Source: Halostreptopolyspora alba
GTDB taxonomy: Bacteria > Actinomycetota > Actinomycetes > Streptosporangiales > Streptosporangiaceae
Reading direction: 5' to 3'
Assembly: GCA_003725585.1 (NCBI GenBank)
Contig: RJMB01000004.1
Location: forward strand, 124,001 to 188,000
Length of the DNA: 64,000 nt
Shown: piece after piece, positions 45,515 to 55,573 of the stretch
How positions within the stretch are numbered: position 1 is the stretch's first letter
How the letters are laid out: each line of letters starts with the position of its first letter
The notes under the pieces: generated by a model
Databases searched by the model: none
Seen by the model: only the letters and a program-made list of their open reading frames with translations
Told to the model about the DNA's origin: nothing
Program-made: the position numbers and the translations under genes

Positions 45515-45540
45515 ACGACCAGGTCACCCGTCCCGCGGCC

Positions 45541-48219
45541 TCAGTCCCGCGCCGCGGCCCGTCCGGCCTCCAACCGGGCCACCGGTACCCGGAACGGTGA
45601 GCAGGACGTGTAGTCCAACCCCACGGAGTGGAAGAAGTGCACCGATGCCGGATCACCGCCGTGCTCCCCGCAGATCCCGAGCTTGACGTCCGGGCGCGCG
45701 GCACGCCCCTCCTCGACCGCGATGCTGACCAGCCGGCCAACCCCATCCATGTCCAGGGTCTCGAACGGGGAGACCCCGAAGACGCCCTTCTCCAGGTAGG
45801 CGGAGAAGAACGACGCCTCGACGTCGTCGCGCGAGAAGCCCCAGACGGTCTGGGTGAGGTCGTTGGTTCCGAACGAGAAGAACTCCGCGCTCTCCGCGAT
45901 CTGCCCCGCCGTCAGGGCGGCGCGCGGCAGCTCGATCATCGTGCCGATCGGGAAGTCCAGCCGCACACCGTACTCCTCCTCGACCTCGCGGAGCACCCGC
46001 GTCGAGTCCTCCCGGATGATCTCCAGCTCCTGGACGGTCCCCACGAGCGGGATCATGATCTCCGGCCGCGGGTCGCCGCCCTGCCTGATCCGCTCGGCCG
46101 CGGCCTGGGCGACCGCACGCACCTGCATGGTGAACAGCCCGGGAACCAGGATCCCGAGCCGTACGCCGCGCAGCCCGAGCATCGGGTTCTGCTCGTGTAG
46201 CTTGCTCACCGCCCGCAGCAACCGCAGGTCGTTCTCGTGCTCCTCACCGCGGGACTCGGACAGCGCCACCCGTACCGACAGGTCGGTGAAGTCGGGCAGG
46301 AACTCGTGCAGCGGTGGGTCGAGCAGTCGCACCGTCACCGGCAGGCCGTCCATCGACTCGAAGATGCTGACGAAATCGTCGCGCTGCGGCGGCAGCAACG
46401 CCGCCAGTGCCTCCTGCTGCTCGTCGTCCGTGTCGGCGAGAATGAGCTGCTCGACCAACTGGCGGCGGTCGCCGAGGAACATGTGCTCGGTACGGCACAG
46501 TCCGATGCCCTGTGCGCCCATGCGGCGAGCCCGGGCGGCGTCCTCGGCCGTGTCGGCGTTGGCACGAACGTCGAGCCGGCGGGCGGCGTCCACGAAGCGC
46601 ATGATCCGGTGCACCGCGCGCACGAGGTCGTCCGCCTCGTTGGAGGCGGGGTCGATCGCTCCCTCGAAGTAGCGGACCACCGGCGACGCGACCACGGGGA
46701 CCTCCCCGAGGTAGACCTCTCCGCTGGTGCCGTCGATGGAGACCACGTCGCCCTCGTGGACCACCTCACCGCCCGGCGCGACCATGCGGCGGTTCTTGAT
46801 GTCGATGTCGAGCTCCTCGGCGCCGCAGACACAGGTCTTGCCCATCCCTCGCGCGACGACGGCCGCGTGTGAGGTCTTACCGCCCCGGCTGGTCAGGACG
46901 CCAGCGGCGGAGAGCATCCCCTCGAGGTCGTCGGGAGTGGTCTCACGGCGGCACAGGACGACGTTCTCCCCACCCCGGGCCCACTTGATGGCGGTGTCGG
47001 AGTCAAAGACCGCCCGGCCCACCGCCGCCCCCGGTGAGGCGTTCATGCCGCGGCCGATGCGCCGGCGTTCGGCCGACTCGTCGAAGCGCGGGAACATGAG
47101 CTGGGCGAGCTGGTCTCCGGTCACCCGGGTGACCGCCTCACCGAGCGTGATCATGCCCTGGTCGACGAGCTGGTCGGCGATCCGGAACGCCGCGGCGGCC
47201 GTGCGCTTACCGACACGGGTCTGCAGCATCCACAGCTTGCCACGTTCGATGGTGAACTCGATGTCGCACAGGTCGCGGTAATGGTTCTCCAGCTTGGCCA
47301 TGATCGACATGAGCTCGTCGTAGCTCCCCTTGTCGATCCGCTCCAGCTCGCTGAGCGCGACCGTGTTGCGGATGCCCGCGACGACGTCCTCCCCCTGCGC
47401 GTTCTGCAGGTAGTCGCCGTAGACCCCCTGCTGCCCGGAGGCGGGGTCGCGGGTGAAGGCGACGCCGGTTCCGGAGTCCATGCCCAGGTTGCCGAAGACC
47501 ATCGAGCAGACGTTGACCGCCGTGCCGGCCGACGCGGGGATACGCTCCTGGCGGCGGTAGAGGGCGGCGCGCGGGGTGTTCCACGACTCGAAGACCGCCC
47601 TGATCGCCAGGTCCAGCTGTTCGCGCGGGTCGTCGGGGAACGGCCGCCCCGTCCGCTGGGCCACGATCTCCTTGAAGGCGGCCACGAGACGTTGGAAGTC
47701 GGCGGCGTCCAGGTCGAGGTCGTTCGTGACCCCTTTGACGCGCTTGACCTCCTCGATGGCGTCCTCGAAGGAGTCGCCGTCGATGTCCAGCACGGTCTTG
47801 CCGAACATCTGGACCAGGCGGCGGTAGGAGTCCCAAGCGAACCGCTCGTCCGCTGCCTGGGCCGCCAGCCCGTGCACGGAGTCGTCGTTGAGTCCGATGT
47901 TGAGGACGGTCTCCATCATGCCGGGCATGGAATAGCGCGCACCGGAGCGCACGCTGACGAGCAGGGGATCCTGGGCGTCACCGAGCTTCTTGCCCATACG
48001 CGCCTCCAGGGCCCGCAGCTTCTGCTCGATCTCGGCGTCCAGTCCCTCGGGCATCCGCCCGTGGTCAAGGTAGTGCCGGCAGACGTCGGTGGTGATGGTG
48101 AACCCCGGCGGGACCGGGAGCCCCAGGTTGGTCATCTCCGCGAGGTTGGCTCCCTTACCACCAAGAAGCTCCTTGAGATCCTTGTTGCCCTCGGCGAACT
48201 CGTACACGTACTTGGGCAC
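45541..48219 (-). CDS. ppdK: Pyruvate, phosphate dikinase
   Basis: 892 aa, full length. The ATP-grasp domain contains LLGGKGANLAEMTNLGLPVPPGFTI and DPLLVSVRSGARYSMPGMMETVLNIGLND. The swivelling phosphohistidine domain carries the catalytic His in TSRGGKTSHAAVVARGMGKTCVCG. The PEP/pyruvate barrel ends with SFGTNDLTQTVWGFSRDD and the conserved Cys in GICGEHGGDPASV. Interconverts ATP, Pi and pyruvate with AMP, PPi and PEP, a gluconeogenic link. GTG start preceded by AGGAGA. Confidence 0.95.
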   Translation of the reverse strand: MPKYVYEFAEGNKDLKELLGGKGANLAEMTNLGLPVPPGFTITTDVCRHYLDHGRMPEGLDAEIEQKLRALEARMGKKLGDAQDPLLVSVRSGARYSMPGMMETVLNIGLNDDSVHGLAAQAADERFAWDSYRRLVQMFGKTVLDIDGDSFEDAIEEVKRVKGVTNDLDLDAADFQRLVAAFKEIVAQRTGRPFPDDPREQLDLAIRAVFESWNTPRAALYRRQERIPASAGTAVNVCSMVFGNLGMDSGTGVAFTRDPASGQQGVYGDYLQNAQGEDVVAGIRNTVALSELERIDKGSYDELMSIMAKLENHYRDLCDIEFTIERGKLWMLQTRVGKRTAAAAFRIADQLVDQGMITLGEAVTRVTGDQLAQLMFPRFDESAERRRIGRGMNASPGAAVGRAVFDSDTAIKWARGGENVVLCRRETTPDDLEGMLSAAGVLTSRGGKTSHAAVVARGMGKTCVCGAEELDIDIKNRRMVAPGGEVVHEGDVVSIDGTSGEVYLGEVPVVASPVVRYFEGAIDPASNEADDLVRAVHRIMRFVDAARRLDVRANADTAEDAARARRMGAQGIGLCRTEHMFLGDRRQLVEQLILADTDDEQQEALAALLPPQRDDFVSIFESMDGLPVTVRLLDPPLHEFLPDFTDLSVRVALSESRGEEHENDLRLLRAVSKLHEQNPMLGLRGVRLGILVPGLFTMQVRAVAQAAAERIRQGGDPRPEIMIPLVGTVQELEIIREDSTRVLREVEEEYGVRLDFPIGTMIELPRAALTAGQIAESAEFFSFGTNDLTQTVWGFSRDDVEASFFSAYLEKGVFGVSPFETLDMDGVGRLVSIAVEEGRAARPDVKLGICGEHGGDPASVHFFHSVGLDYTSCSPFRVPVARLEAGRAAARD

Positions 48220-48603
48220 CGGGCTCTCCTTTTCACCGCGGCTCGACCTCGAATGTGGGCGACTCTATCCAGCATGCCCCGATCGGCCCCGCCACTACGC
48301 CGCGATTTTCGCGTTTTCGCAGGTTAAAACAGGAACACAGGATTAGACCAATGGTTCATCCAGCCACACCGGAGAGCTGGATCACAGGAGCGGCCACCCC
48401 CTGAGAGAGCCGGAAACCGGGCAGGTCAGATACGTTTGTCCGGGCCACACCGGACGTAACCCCCACCAATGATCCACCGGCCCCCGTTTCGCGCCTGTGC
48501 GCAGAGCCACACGTTTACCCACCAGTAACCTACGGCTCCGTAGGTAATCTGGAACACGCACCGACCGACGCGACTACCGGGTCACTGGACGGAGGAACTG
48601 CCT
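48220..48603. other. Divergent promoter region between ppdK and the hemolysin III gene
   Basis: 384 nt without a gene. The notable feature is the palindrome ACCTACGGCTCCGTAGGT at 48528-48545. The rest holds the leader of ppdK and no recognisable riboswitch or small gene. Confidence 0.6.
48528..48545. promoter_or_regulatory. Operator-like palindrome upstream of the hemolysin III-family gene
   Basis: ACCTACGGCTCCGTAGGT: perfect 8-bp arms around CT, 58 nt before the start codon. The form resembles a TetR-type operator overlapping a promoter. The regulator is unknown and is not encoded nearby. Confidence 0.5.
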
Positions 48604-49380
48604 GTGACCGCAGAGTGGCACGACCCCCAGCACGGCGCCGGAACGCGGCCGCCGGGCCAGCGCACGACGAGCCCCACGGGACAGCGCGACGGCGCGCGAA
48701 CACTGGCCGGCGAGTCCCTCGACCGCGCCGCCGACCTGCTCCAAGCGGTCAAGCCCCGGCTGCGCGGCTGGCTGCACCTGGGCACAGCCCCTCTGGCGCT
48801 CGCGGCCGGAATCGTCCTCGTCTGCCTCGCGCCCACCGGGCTGGCCCGGCTCGCCAGCGCGATCTACGGGATCAGTGCCGTCCTGCTGTTCAGCACGTCG
48901 GCGATCTACCACGTGGGCCGCTGGTCCCAGCGCGGCATGGCGATCCTCCGCCGCCTCGACCACTCCAACATCTACCTGATCATCGCGGGCACGTACACAC
49001 CGTTCGTACTGCTCGTCCTGGACGGTGCCACCCGAGTCGCGATGATCACCACCATCTGGGGCGCGGCGATCGCCGGCGTGTTGTTCAAGATGTGTTGGCT
49101 CAACGCCCCCCGTTGGCTGTCCACCGCGCTCTACCTGGCGATGGGGTGGGTCGCGGTGCTGATCATCCCGGACCTGGTGACCGGAACCCAGCCGGCCGCC
49201 TGGATCCTGCTGCTGGTCGGCGGCATCCTCTACAGCATCGGCGCGATCGTCTACGGCGCCAAGTGGCCGGACCCCGCGCCGCGCTGGTTCGGCTTCCACG
49301 AGATTTTCCACACGCTGACCATCGGGGCCTACGTGTGCCACTACATCGCCGTGTCGTTCACCATCTACACGGTGGGCTGA
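48604..49380 (+). CDS. Hemolysin III / PAQR-family membrane protein
   Basis: 258 aa with a GTG start and GGAGGA seven nt upstream. After about 50 polar residues come seven hydrophobic helices. The three conserved histidine positions of the PAQR/TrhA superfamily are visible in STSAIYHVGRW, LDHSNIYLIIAGTYTPF and the final GFHEIFHTLTIGAYVCHYIA. Bacterial members (YqfA/TrhA) affect membrane fluidity and energetics; the name hemolysin is historical. Monocistronic, divergent from ppdK. A long polar N-terminus is the only unusual trait. Confidence 0.9.
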   Translation: MTAEWHDPQHGAGTRPPGQRTTSPTGQRDGARTLAGESLDRAADLLQAVKPRLRGWLHLGTAPLALAAGIVLVCLAPTGLARLASAIYGISAVLLFSTSAIYHVGRWSQRGMAILRRLDHSNIYLIIAGTYTPFVLLVLDGATRVAMITTIWGAAIAGVLFKMCWLNAPRWLSTALYLAMGWVAVLIIPDLVTGTQPAAWILLLVGGILYSIGAIVYGAKWPDPAPRWFGFHEIFHTLTIGAYVCHYIAVSFTIYTVG

Positions 49381-49569
49381 CCGCGATAACGAACGCGCAC
49401 CGGCCGATGCGCACCGGCCGGTCCCGGCGTCACCGCGCGGGCGGTTTCGGGCTCTGAGTCACGATTCACTTACAGGAACGGACGAGCGGGACAAAACCAC
49501 CATCCGTCCGGCAGTTCGCCAGATAGCTTGTGAATCAGTTCTTCCGGGGCATTACCGGAGGAGTTCGGT

Positions 49570-49610
49570 GAGGCGGCCGGAAACCAAATCCCCCCGGGTC
49601 CGGCCGCCTC
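49570..49610 (-). terminator. Terminator downstream of glyS
   Basis: 12-bp perfect stem GAGGCGGCCGGA (49570-49581) / TCCGGCCGCCTC (49599-49610), loop 17 nt, 25 nt after the glyS stop. Could also serve the converging hemolysin III gene about 190 nt upstream. Confidence 0.7.
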
Positions 49611-49634
49611 TTCCGTGCGCGTCCGCCGTGGCGC

Positions 49635-51023
49635 TCAGCAGCCGGGAAGCCGCTCCACCAGGTACATCTCCACCTGATCCAGCCCGATGCGCTCCTGCGA
49701 CATACTATCGCGCTCGCGCACCGTCACGGCGTCGTCGTCCAGGGTGTCGAAGTCGACCGTGACGCAGAACGGTGTGCCGATCTCGTCCTGACGACGGTAG
49801 CGCCGACCGATGGCGCCGGCGTCGTCGAACTCGACGTTCCACCGCCGGCGCAACGTGGCGGCGAGATCGCGGGCCTTCGGCGAGAGGTCGGTGTTACGCG
49901 ACAGCGGAAGCACCGCCACCTTCACCGGGGACAGCCGCGGATCGAGCCGCATCACGGCGCGCTTCTCCATCTTCCCCTTGGCGTTGGGCGCCTCGTCCTC
50001 GTTGTAGGCGTCGAGCATGAACGTCAGCAGCGCGCGGTCGACGCCGGCCGCGGGCTCGATGACGTAGGGAATGTAGCGCTCGTTGGTCTCCTGGTCGAAG
50101 TAGGAGAGGTCGGTCCCCGACGCCTCGGCGTGTGTCCTGAGGTCGAAGTCGGTACGGTTGGCGATCCCCTCGAGCTCGCCCCATTCTGTACCGGTGAAGT
50201 TGTAGCGGTACTCGATGTCGACGGTGCGCTTCGCGTAGTGCGCCAGCTTCTCCTGCGGGTGCTCGTAGAGCCGCAGGTTGTCCTTGGATATGCCCAGGTC
50301 GACGTACCACTGCAGCCGGGTGTCGATCCAGTGCTGGTGCCACTCCTCGTCCTCACCCGGCCGGACGAAGAACTCCATCTCCATCTGCTCGAACTCGCGG
50401 GTCCGGAAGATGAAGTTGCCGGGCGTGATCTCGTTGCGGAACGACTTGCCGATCTGACCGATGCCGAACGGGATCTTGCGGCGCGCGCTCTGCTGCACGT
50501 TCAGGTAGTTGATGAAGATGCCCTGGGCCGTCTCGGGACGCAGGTACGCCAGACCGGACTCGTCCTCCACCGCGCCAAGGTAGGTGCGCAGCAGGCCGCT
50601 GAACATGCGCGGCTCGGTGAACGAGGACTTCGCGCCACAGTTGGGGCACGCGAGGTCGGCCACTCCCCCGGCCGGTTGCCGACCGTGCTTGGCCTCGTAG
50701 GACTCGAGCAGGTGATCGGACCTGAACCGCTTGTGACACGCCTGGCACTCGGTCAGGGGGTCAACGAACGCCTCGACGTGCCCAGACGCCTGCCACACCT
50801 CGCGGGCGAGGATCACACTGGAGTCGAGGCCCACGATGTCGTCGCGCTCCTGAACGATGGAACGCCACCACTGCCGCTTGATGTTGCTCTTCAGCTCCAC
50901 ACCCAACGGGCCGTAGTCCCAAGAGGCGCGCAGTCCGCCATAGATCTCGCTCGACGGGTAGACCAGTCCTCGCCGCTTGGCGAGGTTGACCAGGGTGTCC
51001 ATAGCCTCCGACTTGACGGCCAT
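49635..51023 (-). CDS. glyS: Glycyl-tRNA synthetase
   Basis: 462 aa from ATG 51023, which directly follows GAAGGACA; an open frame upstream would add 22 residues. Class II homodimeric type: motif 1 region [25 protein letters not shown], a zinc-binding insertion CQACHKRF...CPNCGAKS, motif 2 [21 protein letters not shown], motif 3 [18 protein letters not shown], and the anticodon-binding domain starting KVAVLPLSR. Charges tRNA-Gly. Single enzyme form, so no glyQ partner is expected. Confidence 0.94.
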   Translation of the reverse strand: MAVKSEAMDTLVNLAKRRGLVYPSSEIYGGLRASWDYGPLGVELKSNIKRQWWRSIVQERDDIVGLDSSVILAREVWQASGHVEAFVDPLTECQACHKRFRSDHLLESYEAKHGRQPAGGVADLACPNCGAKSSFTEPRMFSGLLRTYLGAVEDESGLAYLRPETAQGIFINYLNVQQSARRKIPFGIGQIGKSFRNEITPGNFIFRTREFEQMEMEFFVRPGEDEEWHQHWIDTRLQWYVDLGISKDNLRLYEHPQEKLAHYAKRTVDIEYRYNFTGTEWGELEGIANRTDFDLRTHAEASGTDLSYFDQETNERYIPYVIEPAAGVDRALLTFMLDAYNEDEAPNAKGKMEKRAVMRLDPRLSPVKVAVLPLSRNTDLSPKARDLAATLRRRWNVEFDDAGAIGRRYRRQDEIGTPFCVTVDFDTLDDDAVTVRERDSMSQERIGLDQVEMYLVERLPGC

Positions 51024-51170
51024 TGTCCTTCGACTCTCCATCCGGCTGGCGGTGCAATGCGATGCCCGGAAAACGCTGGGGTTGACCACAGCCTAGGCGA
51101 CCCGGCAGCCCGCATGCGCACCAACGACGATACGCACCCAGCCGCACGAGAGCGACCGGATCACGGCTGA

Positions 51171-51464
51171 TCACCCGCGTTGGGACCCCGAGACCACCTC
51201 GAACGCGGTCGGCTCGTCGTGCGCGAGCGACAGCAGCGGCACCGCCGCCATCCGCACCTCGAAGTCGGAGATCGCGCGACGGTAGTAGCCGGGCCCGTCC
51301 CACTCGGTGACCACGGTCCACAGCGTCGGGTCGTCGGCGGCGCGTCCGACCCAGGAGCCGCGGAATCCCGGACGGCTCCCCAGCGCCTCGACGGCCTTCT
51401 CGGCGCGCGCCACGAAGTCGTCGGTCTCCTCCTGGGAGACGGTGAAACGGGCGATGACGATCAC
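51171..51464 (-). CDS. ABM-domain protein (antibiotic biosynthesis monooxygenase family)
   Basis: 97 aa, a single ferredoxin-like ABM domain. Visible motifs are MIVIARFTVSQEETDDFVARAEKAVEAL, RPGFRGSWVGRAADDPTLWTVVTEWDGPGYYRRAI and the C-terminal strand. Such one-domain proteins act on small aromatic or haem substrates or simply as dimeric binding folds; no function can be fixed. GTG start. Lies 147 nt upstream of glyS and likely part of the same transcriptional unit. Confidence 0.8.
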   Translation of the reverse strand: MIVIARFTVSQEETDDFVARAEKAVEALGSRPGFRGSWVGRAADDPTLWTVVTEWDGPGYYRRAISDFEVRMAAVPLLSLAHDEPTAFEVVSGSQRG

Positions 51465-51541
51465 CCTCGTATCCTCTCACCTCCAACGCCGCGCCGGCAT
51501 CCGTATCGGGACGCCGGCGCGGTCGGTTCCCGGGATACCGG

Positions 51542-54500
51542 TCACCGCCGGCCGAAGACGCGGTCGACCACACGGGCGGCGGCGTTGCCGTCGTCCAACG
51601 GGCAGAACTGGTCGGTGAACGCCCGGTACTTCTCCCGGTAGCTCTCGGCGACACCGTCGATGTCGGCGAGCGCGCCGATCACGTCGTCGGACTCCAGCAG
51701 CAACGGGCCCGGCGCCGTCTCCTCGAAGTCGAAGTAGAACCCGCGCAGGTCGTCGCGGTAGCTCTCGATGTCGTAGGTGAAGAACAGCATCGGCCGGCCG
51801 GTGTTGGCGAAGTCGAACATCATCGACGAGTAGTCGGTGACCAGTATGTCGGTGACCAGGAAGAGCTCCATGATCTCCGGGTACAGCGACACGTCGTAGA
51901 CGAAGTCGGTGCCCACGATGGGCACGCTGTCGACCACGCGGGGGTGGCGTCGCACGAGCAGCACGTGGTCGTCGCCCAGCTTGGCGTACATCCGCCGCAG
52001 GTCGAGGTGCAGGTCGAGCTTGTGCTTGCCGCGGGTGTAGTACTTGTCGTCGCGCCAGGTGGGCGCGTAGAGGATGACCTTCTTGTCGTCGGGCAGTCCC
52101 AGGCGGCGCCGGGTGCGGGCCGCGATCGCGTCGCGCTCCGGCGAGAAGAAGATGTCGTTGCGCGGGTACCCGGTCTCCAGGATCTCGCCGTCGAACCGGA
52201 ACGCGCGCCGCAGGATCGGGGTGGCCCATGGGCTGGGCGAGACGAGGTAGTCCCACTGCTGGGTCTCCCACGCGAGCTTCTCGTGGTAGTCGCGGGATTT
52301 GCCCCGGATGTTCTCGATGTCGAAGCCGATACGCTTGAGCATCGAGCCGTGCCAGGTCTGCACCACGGTCTGTCCGGGCCGCCGGGTGAACCAGGCGGGC
52401 TGGCGGGAGTTGGTGACCAGGTACCGACAGCGGGCCAGGGACTCGTAGAAGTCGGTGCCGTTGTGCCTCACCCGAGTGAGATCCGGTGGCAGGGTCACCT
52501 GGCCGTCCTTGACGAGCCAGGACATCGGGTAGTCGGCCCACTCCTGGCGCGACCGCAGCTCAGTGTAGACGCTGTGAGGGCTGTCGGAGAACTGCCGGCC
52601 GGTGAAGCTGTCGAAGAGGATCTCCTCGCGCACGCTCTCCTGACGCATCGCGGGGTAGCTGACCTCGCGCAGCTGCCGCTGGGCGAACGTTCCCCGCTCT
52701 TCGGGCCGCAGGTCACTGCCGACCTTGAGCACCGGCGTGTCGAATCCGGAGTCGGTGAACGTGAAGGTGCGCTCCGGGGTGGTCAGCTGCAGCGGGAGGC
52801 TGCGCACGAAGTCGGCGTCGAGCTCGGCGGCGATGTCGCTACTGTCGCCACAGGCCAGCCGCACCCGCGCCCAGAGCTGGTAAGTACCGGCCGGCAGCGG
52901 GACCGTTCCCGCCAGGGTCTCGATCTCGGCCGGGGAGAAGGACGCCCGGAACGTGGTTCCGTCGCGCACCGTCGGTACGCGGTGCTCCTCGTCGTGCCCC
53001 CGAGCCTTGAAGAGCAGCTCCATCTCGGAGTGCGCGGCGTAGTATCCGCTCAGTACCAGCTCGTGTCCCGACCACTCGGCGCCGCGGACGGCGGGGCGTC
53101 CCCACCCCGCGCGCACCCGCAGGTAGCCGGTGCTGGTGCGCTGGACGGCGACCTCGTGGTGGCCGTCCCCGGCGGGATAGGCCGCCAGGTCGGCCTCGTC
53201 GGGAAGCACCAGCGGAACGAGCGTGCCGTCGACCGTACGCAGACCGACTTCCCACTGTTCCTGGCGCAGCTGGCCGCGCCCCTCGTCGACGGCGTGGTTG
53301 AGCAGCTCCGCGACCGGCACCCGGGCGGAGAAACAACCGCCCTCGATCCGCAGCGGGTACTCCAGCTCGGCCGTGCCGGGCAGCCGGCGCAGCCGCATCG
53401 TGTGTGACTCGGCCGCGGGAGGAGACACGAACTCTCCGGTGATCTCCAGCTCGGGACGCCCGGAGTAGTCGACGCGATGTCGCGTGACCCGGGCGCGTTC
53501 CGGATCGACCGCGATGATGAGCTCCCGCTTCGCGTTCCACGCGGGGCGGACCCAGACATCCCCCGCGACCCGGTGGTAGGGCGGGCGCTCCGGCTGACCG
53601 GCGACCGGGTTGCCGACCGTGCGGCGACGCACCAGGCCACGGTTGATCACGACCAGCTCCAACCGCCACTCCGCGGCGCGCCACTGGCCGGAGGTCCGCA
53701 GCCGGGACGGGTCGAGCGCGATCTCGAACCCGCCGTAGTCGTGGCGCGCCGCGTCGGCGACGTCCGGCAACCGGTACTCGGCCGCACGTCGCACCTTGAC
53801 CGGAACGGGGACACGCCGCCCCGTCTCGGTGTGCACGGCGAAGGCCACGAGATGCTGCTGCCAGCGGCGCCGCGCCCGCAGGTGCGGGAGTCCCACGCGC
53901 CCCCGCACCAGCAGCCTGCCGTCACGCCACTCGACTCCCTCGGTCTTCTGCCGCACCTTCAGTTCGGGCTCGATCCGGTAGATCTCGCGGGGGACCCCGG
54001 CAGCGGAGTCGTCGAAGAACGGATAGCGAATGTAGTAGTGCAACCCGCGCCGCACGACCTGGGCTTTCTTCAGTTCCACGCTCTTCTGGAACGTGATGGT
54101 CTCCAGAAGCCGCTCTCCCTGGCGTCTACGCACCAGGTAGTAGTTGAGCCGCTGCAACGCCGAGAGCCCGGCGAGCACGTCCCGTCCCACATTGTCGAGG
54201 TAGGCGTTGGCCAGCTCGAAGAACCGTTCCCAGGCCGCGTCGGAGGCGTCGTCCAGCCGCAGCAGCACCGCGCGCACGTCACTCTTGAGCGCGCCGGCGT
54301 CCCACAGCTCGCGGTCGGTGCCGCTGAGCGAGCCGGAGAGTGTGGCGATCGCGGTGAGGCGGCGCGTCATCGCCGTGATCTCGCTCAGGTCCGTGCGGTC
54401 CTCCCGGTCCCTGCGCAGCAGGACCGGCGCCGGGAGCACGTCGACCGAACGCGCCGCGAACAGGGCGCGCACGGCGAGCAGGTCGGTGTCGGAGTCGGTG

Positions 54501-55228
54501 AACCCGAGGTCGGGAAGCCCCTCCCAGAACGAGCGTCGCCACACCTTGTTGCCGAGGATTCGGTCCCCGAGGAGCGAGGGAGTGGCGCGCACGTCGGTGG
54601 CGGTACGCTCGTCGGCGAAGATCCTGCGGTGCGCGGCCGACTGGCGGGATCCCAGCTCGTTGAACCGGTAGACGTTGCCCGTGGCGATATCGGCGCCACT
54701 GGCGTCCAGGGACCCCACGAGGTAACTCAGGGCGTAGCCGACGAGCGCGTCGGCACCGTAGAGGAACACCAGGTAGTCCCCGGTTGACGCGCGGGTTCCG
54801 CGGGCTCGGGCCGCGGCGTGGCTCGGGGCGGGCTCGTCCAGCAGTGTCAGCCCGGGTGCGGGGTCCGCGACCGCCTCCCGGGCCGTGGCCAGCCCTTCGG
54901 AGCGTGCCGTGTCGACGGACTCGCCGCCCTCGTCGTCGGGGCTGGTGCCGGCGTCGTCCGGATCGTCCTCCGTGACGAGGTCCATCCCACCGTTCTCGGT
55001 CTCCTCGCCGTTCTCCCCGTTCTCCCCACTCTCGACGGCCTCGGAGGCGTTCGGTCCGTCGGCCGGGGCCGCTGGCACGGCCGACTGCGCTGGATCGGCC
55101 TGCGCCCGAACGGGAACGAGAACGATCTCGGTGCCCTCGATGCCGCTCTGCCTGTACAGCGAGTCAAGGCAGTGCTGCAGGTTGGGCTCGGTGACGTCGA
55201 ACGTGACGATGACGCTGAGCTTCGGCAC
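51542..55228 (-). CDS. Large bifunctional glycosyltransferase / CDP-glycerol glycerophosphotransferase-like protein
   Basis: 1228 aa, GTG start. The N-terminal part (about 1-330) is a GT-A family 2 domain, MPKLSVIVTFDVTEPNLQHCLDSLYRQ at its start and YLVFLYGADALVGYALSYL further on. It is interrupted around residues 50-115 by an acidic low-complexity insert rich in Asp, Glu, Gly and Asn. The middle (about 400-830) is a beta-rich region of unknown role. The C-terminal 390 residues are a CDP-glycerol glycerophosphotransferase domain: TWHGSMLKRIGFDI, GYPRND, YAPTWRDDK, RRHPRVVD and TDYSSMMFDF. TagF-like proteins build teichoic or other glycerol-phosphate polymers. No signal or membrane helix is evident; probably a peripheral membrane enzyme. 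Confidence 0.87.
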   Translation of the reverse strand: MPKLSVIVTFDVTEPNLQHCLDSLYRQSGIEGTEIVLVPVRAQADPAQSAVPAAPADGPNASEAVESGENGENGEETENGGMDLVTEDDPDDAGTSPDDEGGESVDTARSEGLATAREAVADPAPGLTLLDEPAPSHAAARARGTRASTGDYLVFLYGADALVGYALSYLVGSLDASGADIATGNVYRFNELGSRQSAAHRRIFADERTATDVRATPSLLGDRILGNKVWRRSFWEGLPDLGFTDSDTDLLAVRALFAARSVDVLPAPVLLRRDREDRTDLSEITAMTRRLTAIATLSGSLSGTDRELWDAGALKSDVRAVLLRLDDASDAAWERFFELANAYLDNVGRDVLAGLSALQRLNYYLVRRRQGERLLETITFQKSVELKKAQVVRRGLHYYIRYPFFDDSAAGVPREIYRIEPELKVRQKTEGVEWRDGRLLVRGRVGLPHLRARRRWQQHLVAFAVHTETGRRVPVPVKVRRAAEYRLPDVADAARHDYGGFEIALDPSRLRTSGQWRAAEWRLELVVINRGLVRRRTVGNPVAGQPERPPYHRVAGDVWVRPAWNAKRELIIAVDPERARVTRHRVDYSGRPELEITGEFVSPPAAESHTMRLRRLPGTAELEYPLRIEGGCFSARVPVAELLNHAVDEGRGQLRQEQWEVGLRTVDGTLVPLVLPDEADLAAYPAGDGHHEVAVQRTSTGYLRVRAGWGRPAVRGAEWSGHELVLSGYYAAHSEMELLFKARGHDEEHRVPTVRDGTTFRASFSPAEIETLAGTVPLPAGTYQLWARVRLACGDSSDIAAELDADFVRSLPLQLTTPERTFTFTDSGFDTPVLKVGSDLRPEERGTFAQRQLREVSYPAMRQESVREEILFDSFTGRQFSDSPHSVYTELRSRQEWADYPMSWLVKDGQVTLPPDLTRVRHNGTDFYESLARCRYLVTNSRQPAWFTRRPGQTVVQTWHGSMLKRIGFDIENIRGKSRDYHEKLAWETQQWDYLVSPSPWATPILRRAFRFDGEILETGYPRNDIFFSPERDAIAARTRRRLGLPDDKKVILYAPTWRDDKYYTRGKHKLDLHLDLRRMYAKLGDDHVLLVRRHPRVVDSVPIVGTDFVYDVSLYPEIMELFLVTDILVTDYSSMMFDFANTGRPMLFFTYDIESYRDDLRGFYFDFEETAPGPLLLESDDVIGALADIDGVAESYREKYRAFTDQFCPLDDGNAAARVVDRVFGRR

Positions 55229-55573
55229 GGAAAACTACTCTCCCCGGTATCTGCTGTGGAGCGGAACGCAGTGGCCGGAACGGGGGGCGGGCTCCGAGGA
55301 TCCCGACGACAATCCACCCGAAACCGCCAGCTACCCTAAGTGACTCACAGTGAGCGCATAACGCCTCATACGGAACGGGCGCGTCGCAGTCCGCAATCAA
55401 GTCGTCCCTACAAAATATCGGCAGCTGATCAGTACATCAGCGCGACCCGAAACACCGATCTGGTAACCCTTCGACGGTGCGGTCTAGGCTTCGTAGTCCG
55501 GGCCCCGCCCACGGGGGCTCGCTCGGGGCGCCCCGGGAACAGGTCCACAAGCACAGCAGGTCAAAGGAGCCGC
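55229..55573. other. Divergent intergenic region
   Basis: 345 nt between the large glycosyltransferase gene and a small membrane-protein gene. It must contain two promoters. A small dyad GCTGATCAGTACATCAGC lies within it (about 55423-55440). No gene or RNA element was recognised. Confidence 0.5.
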
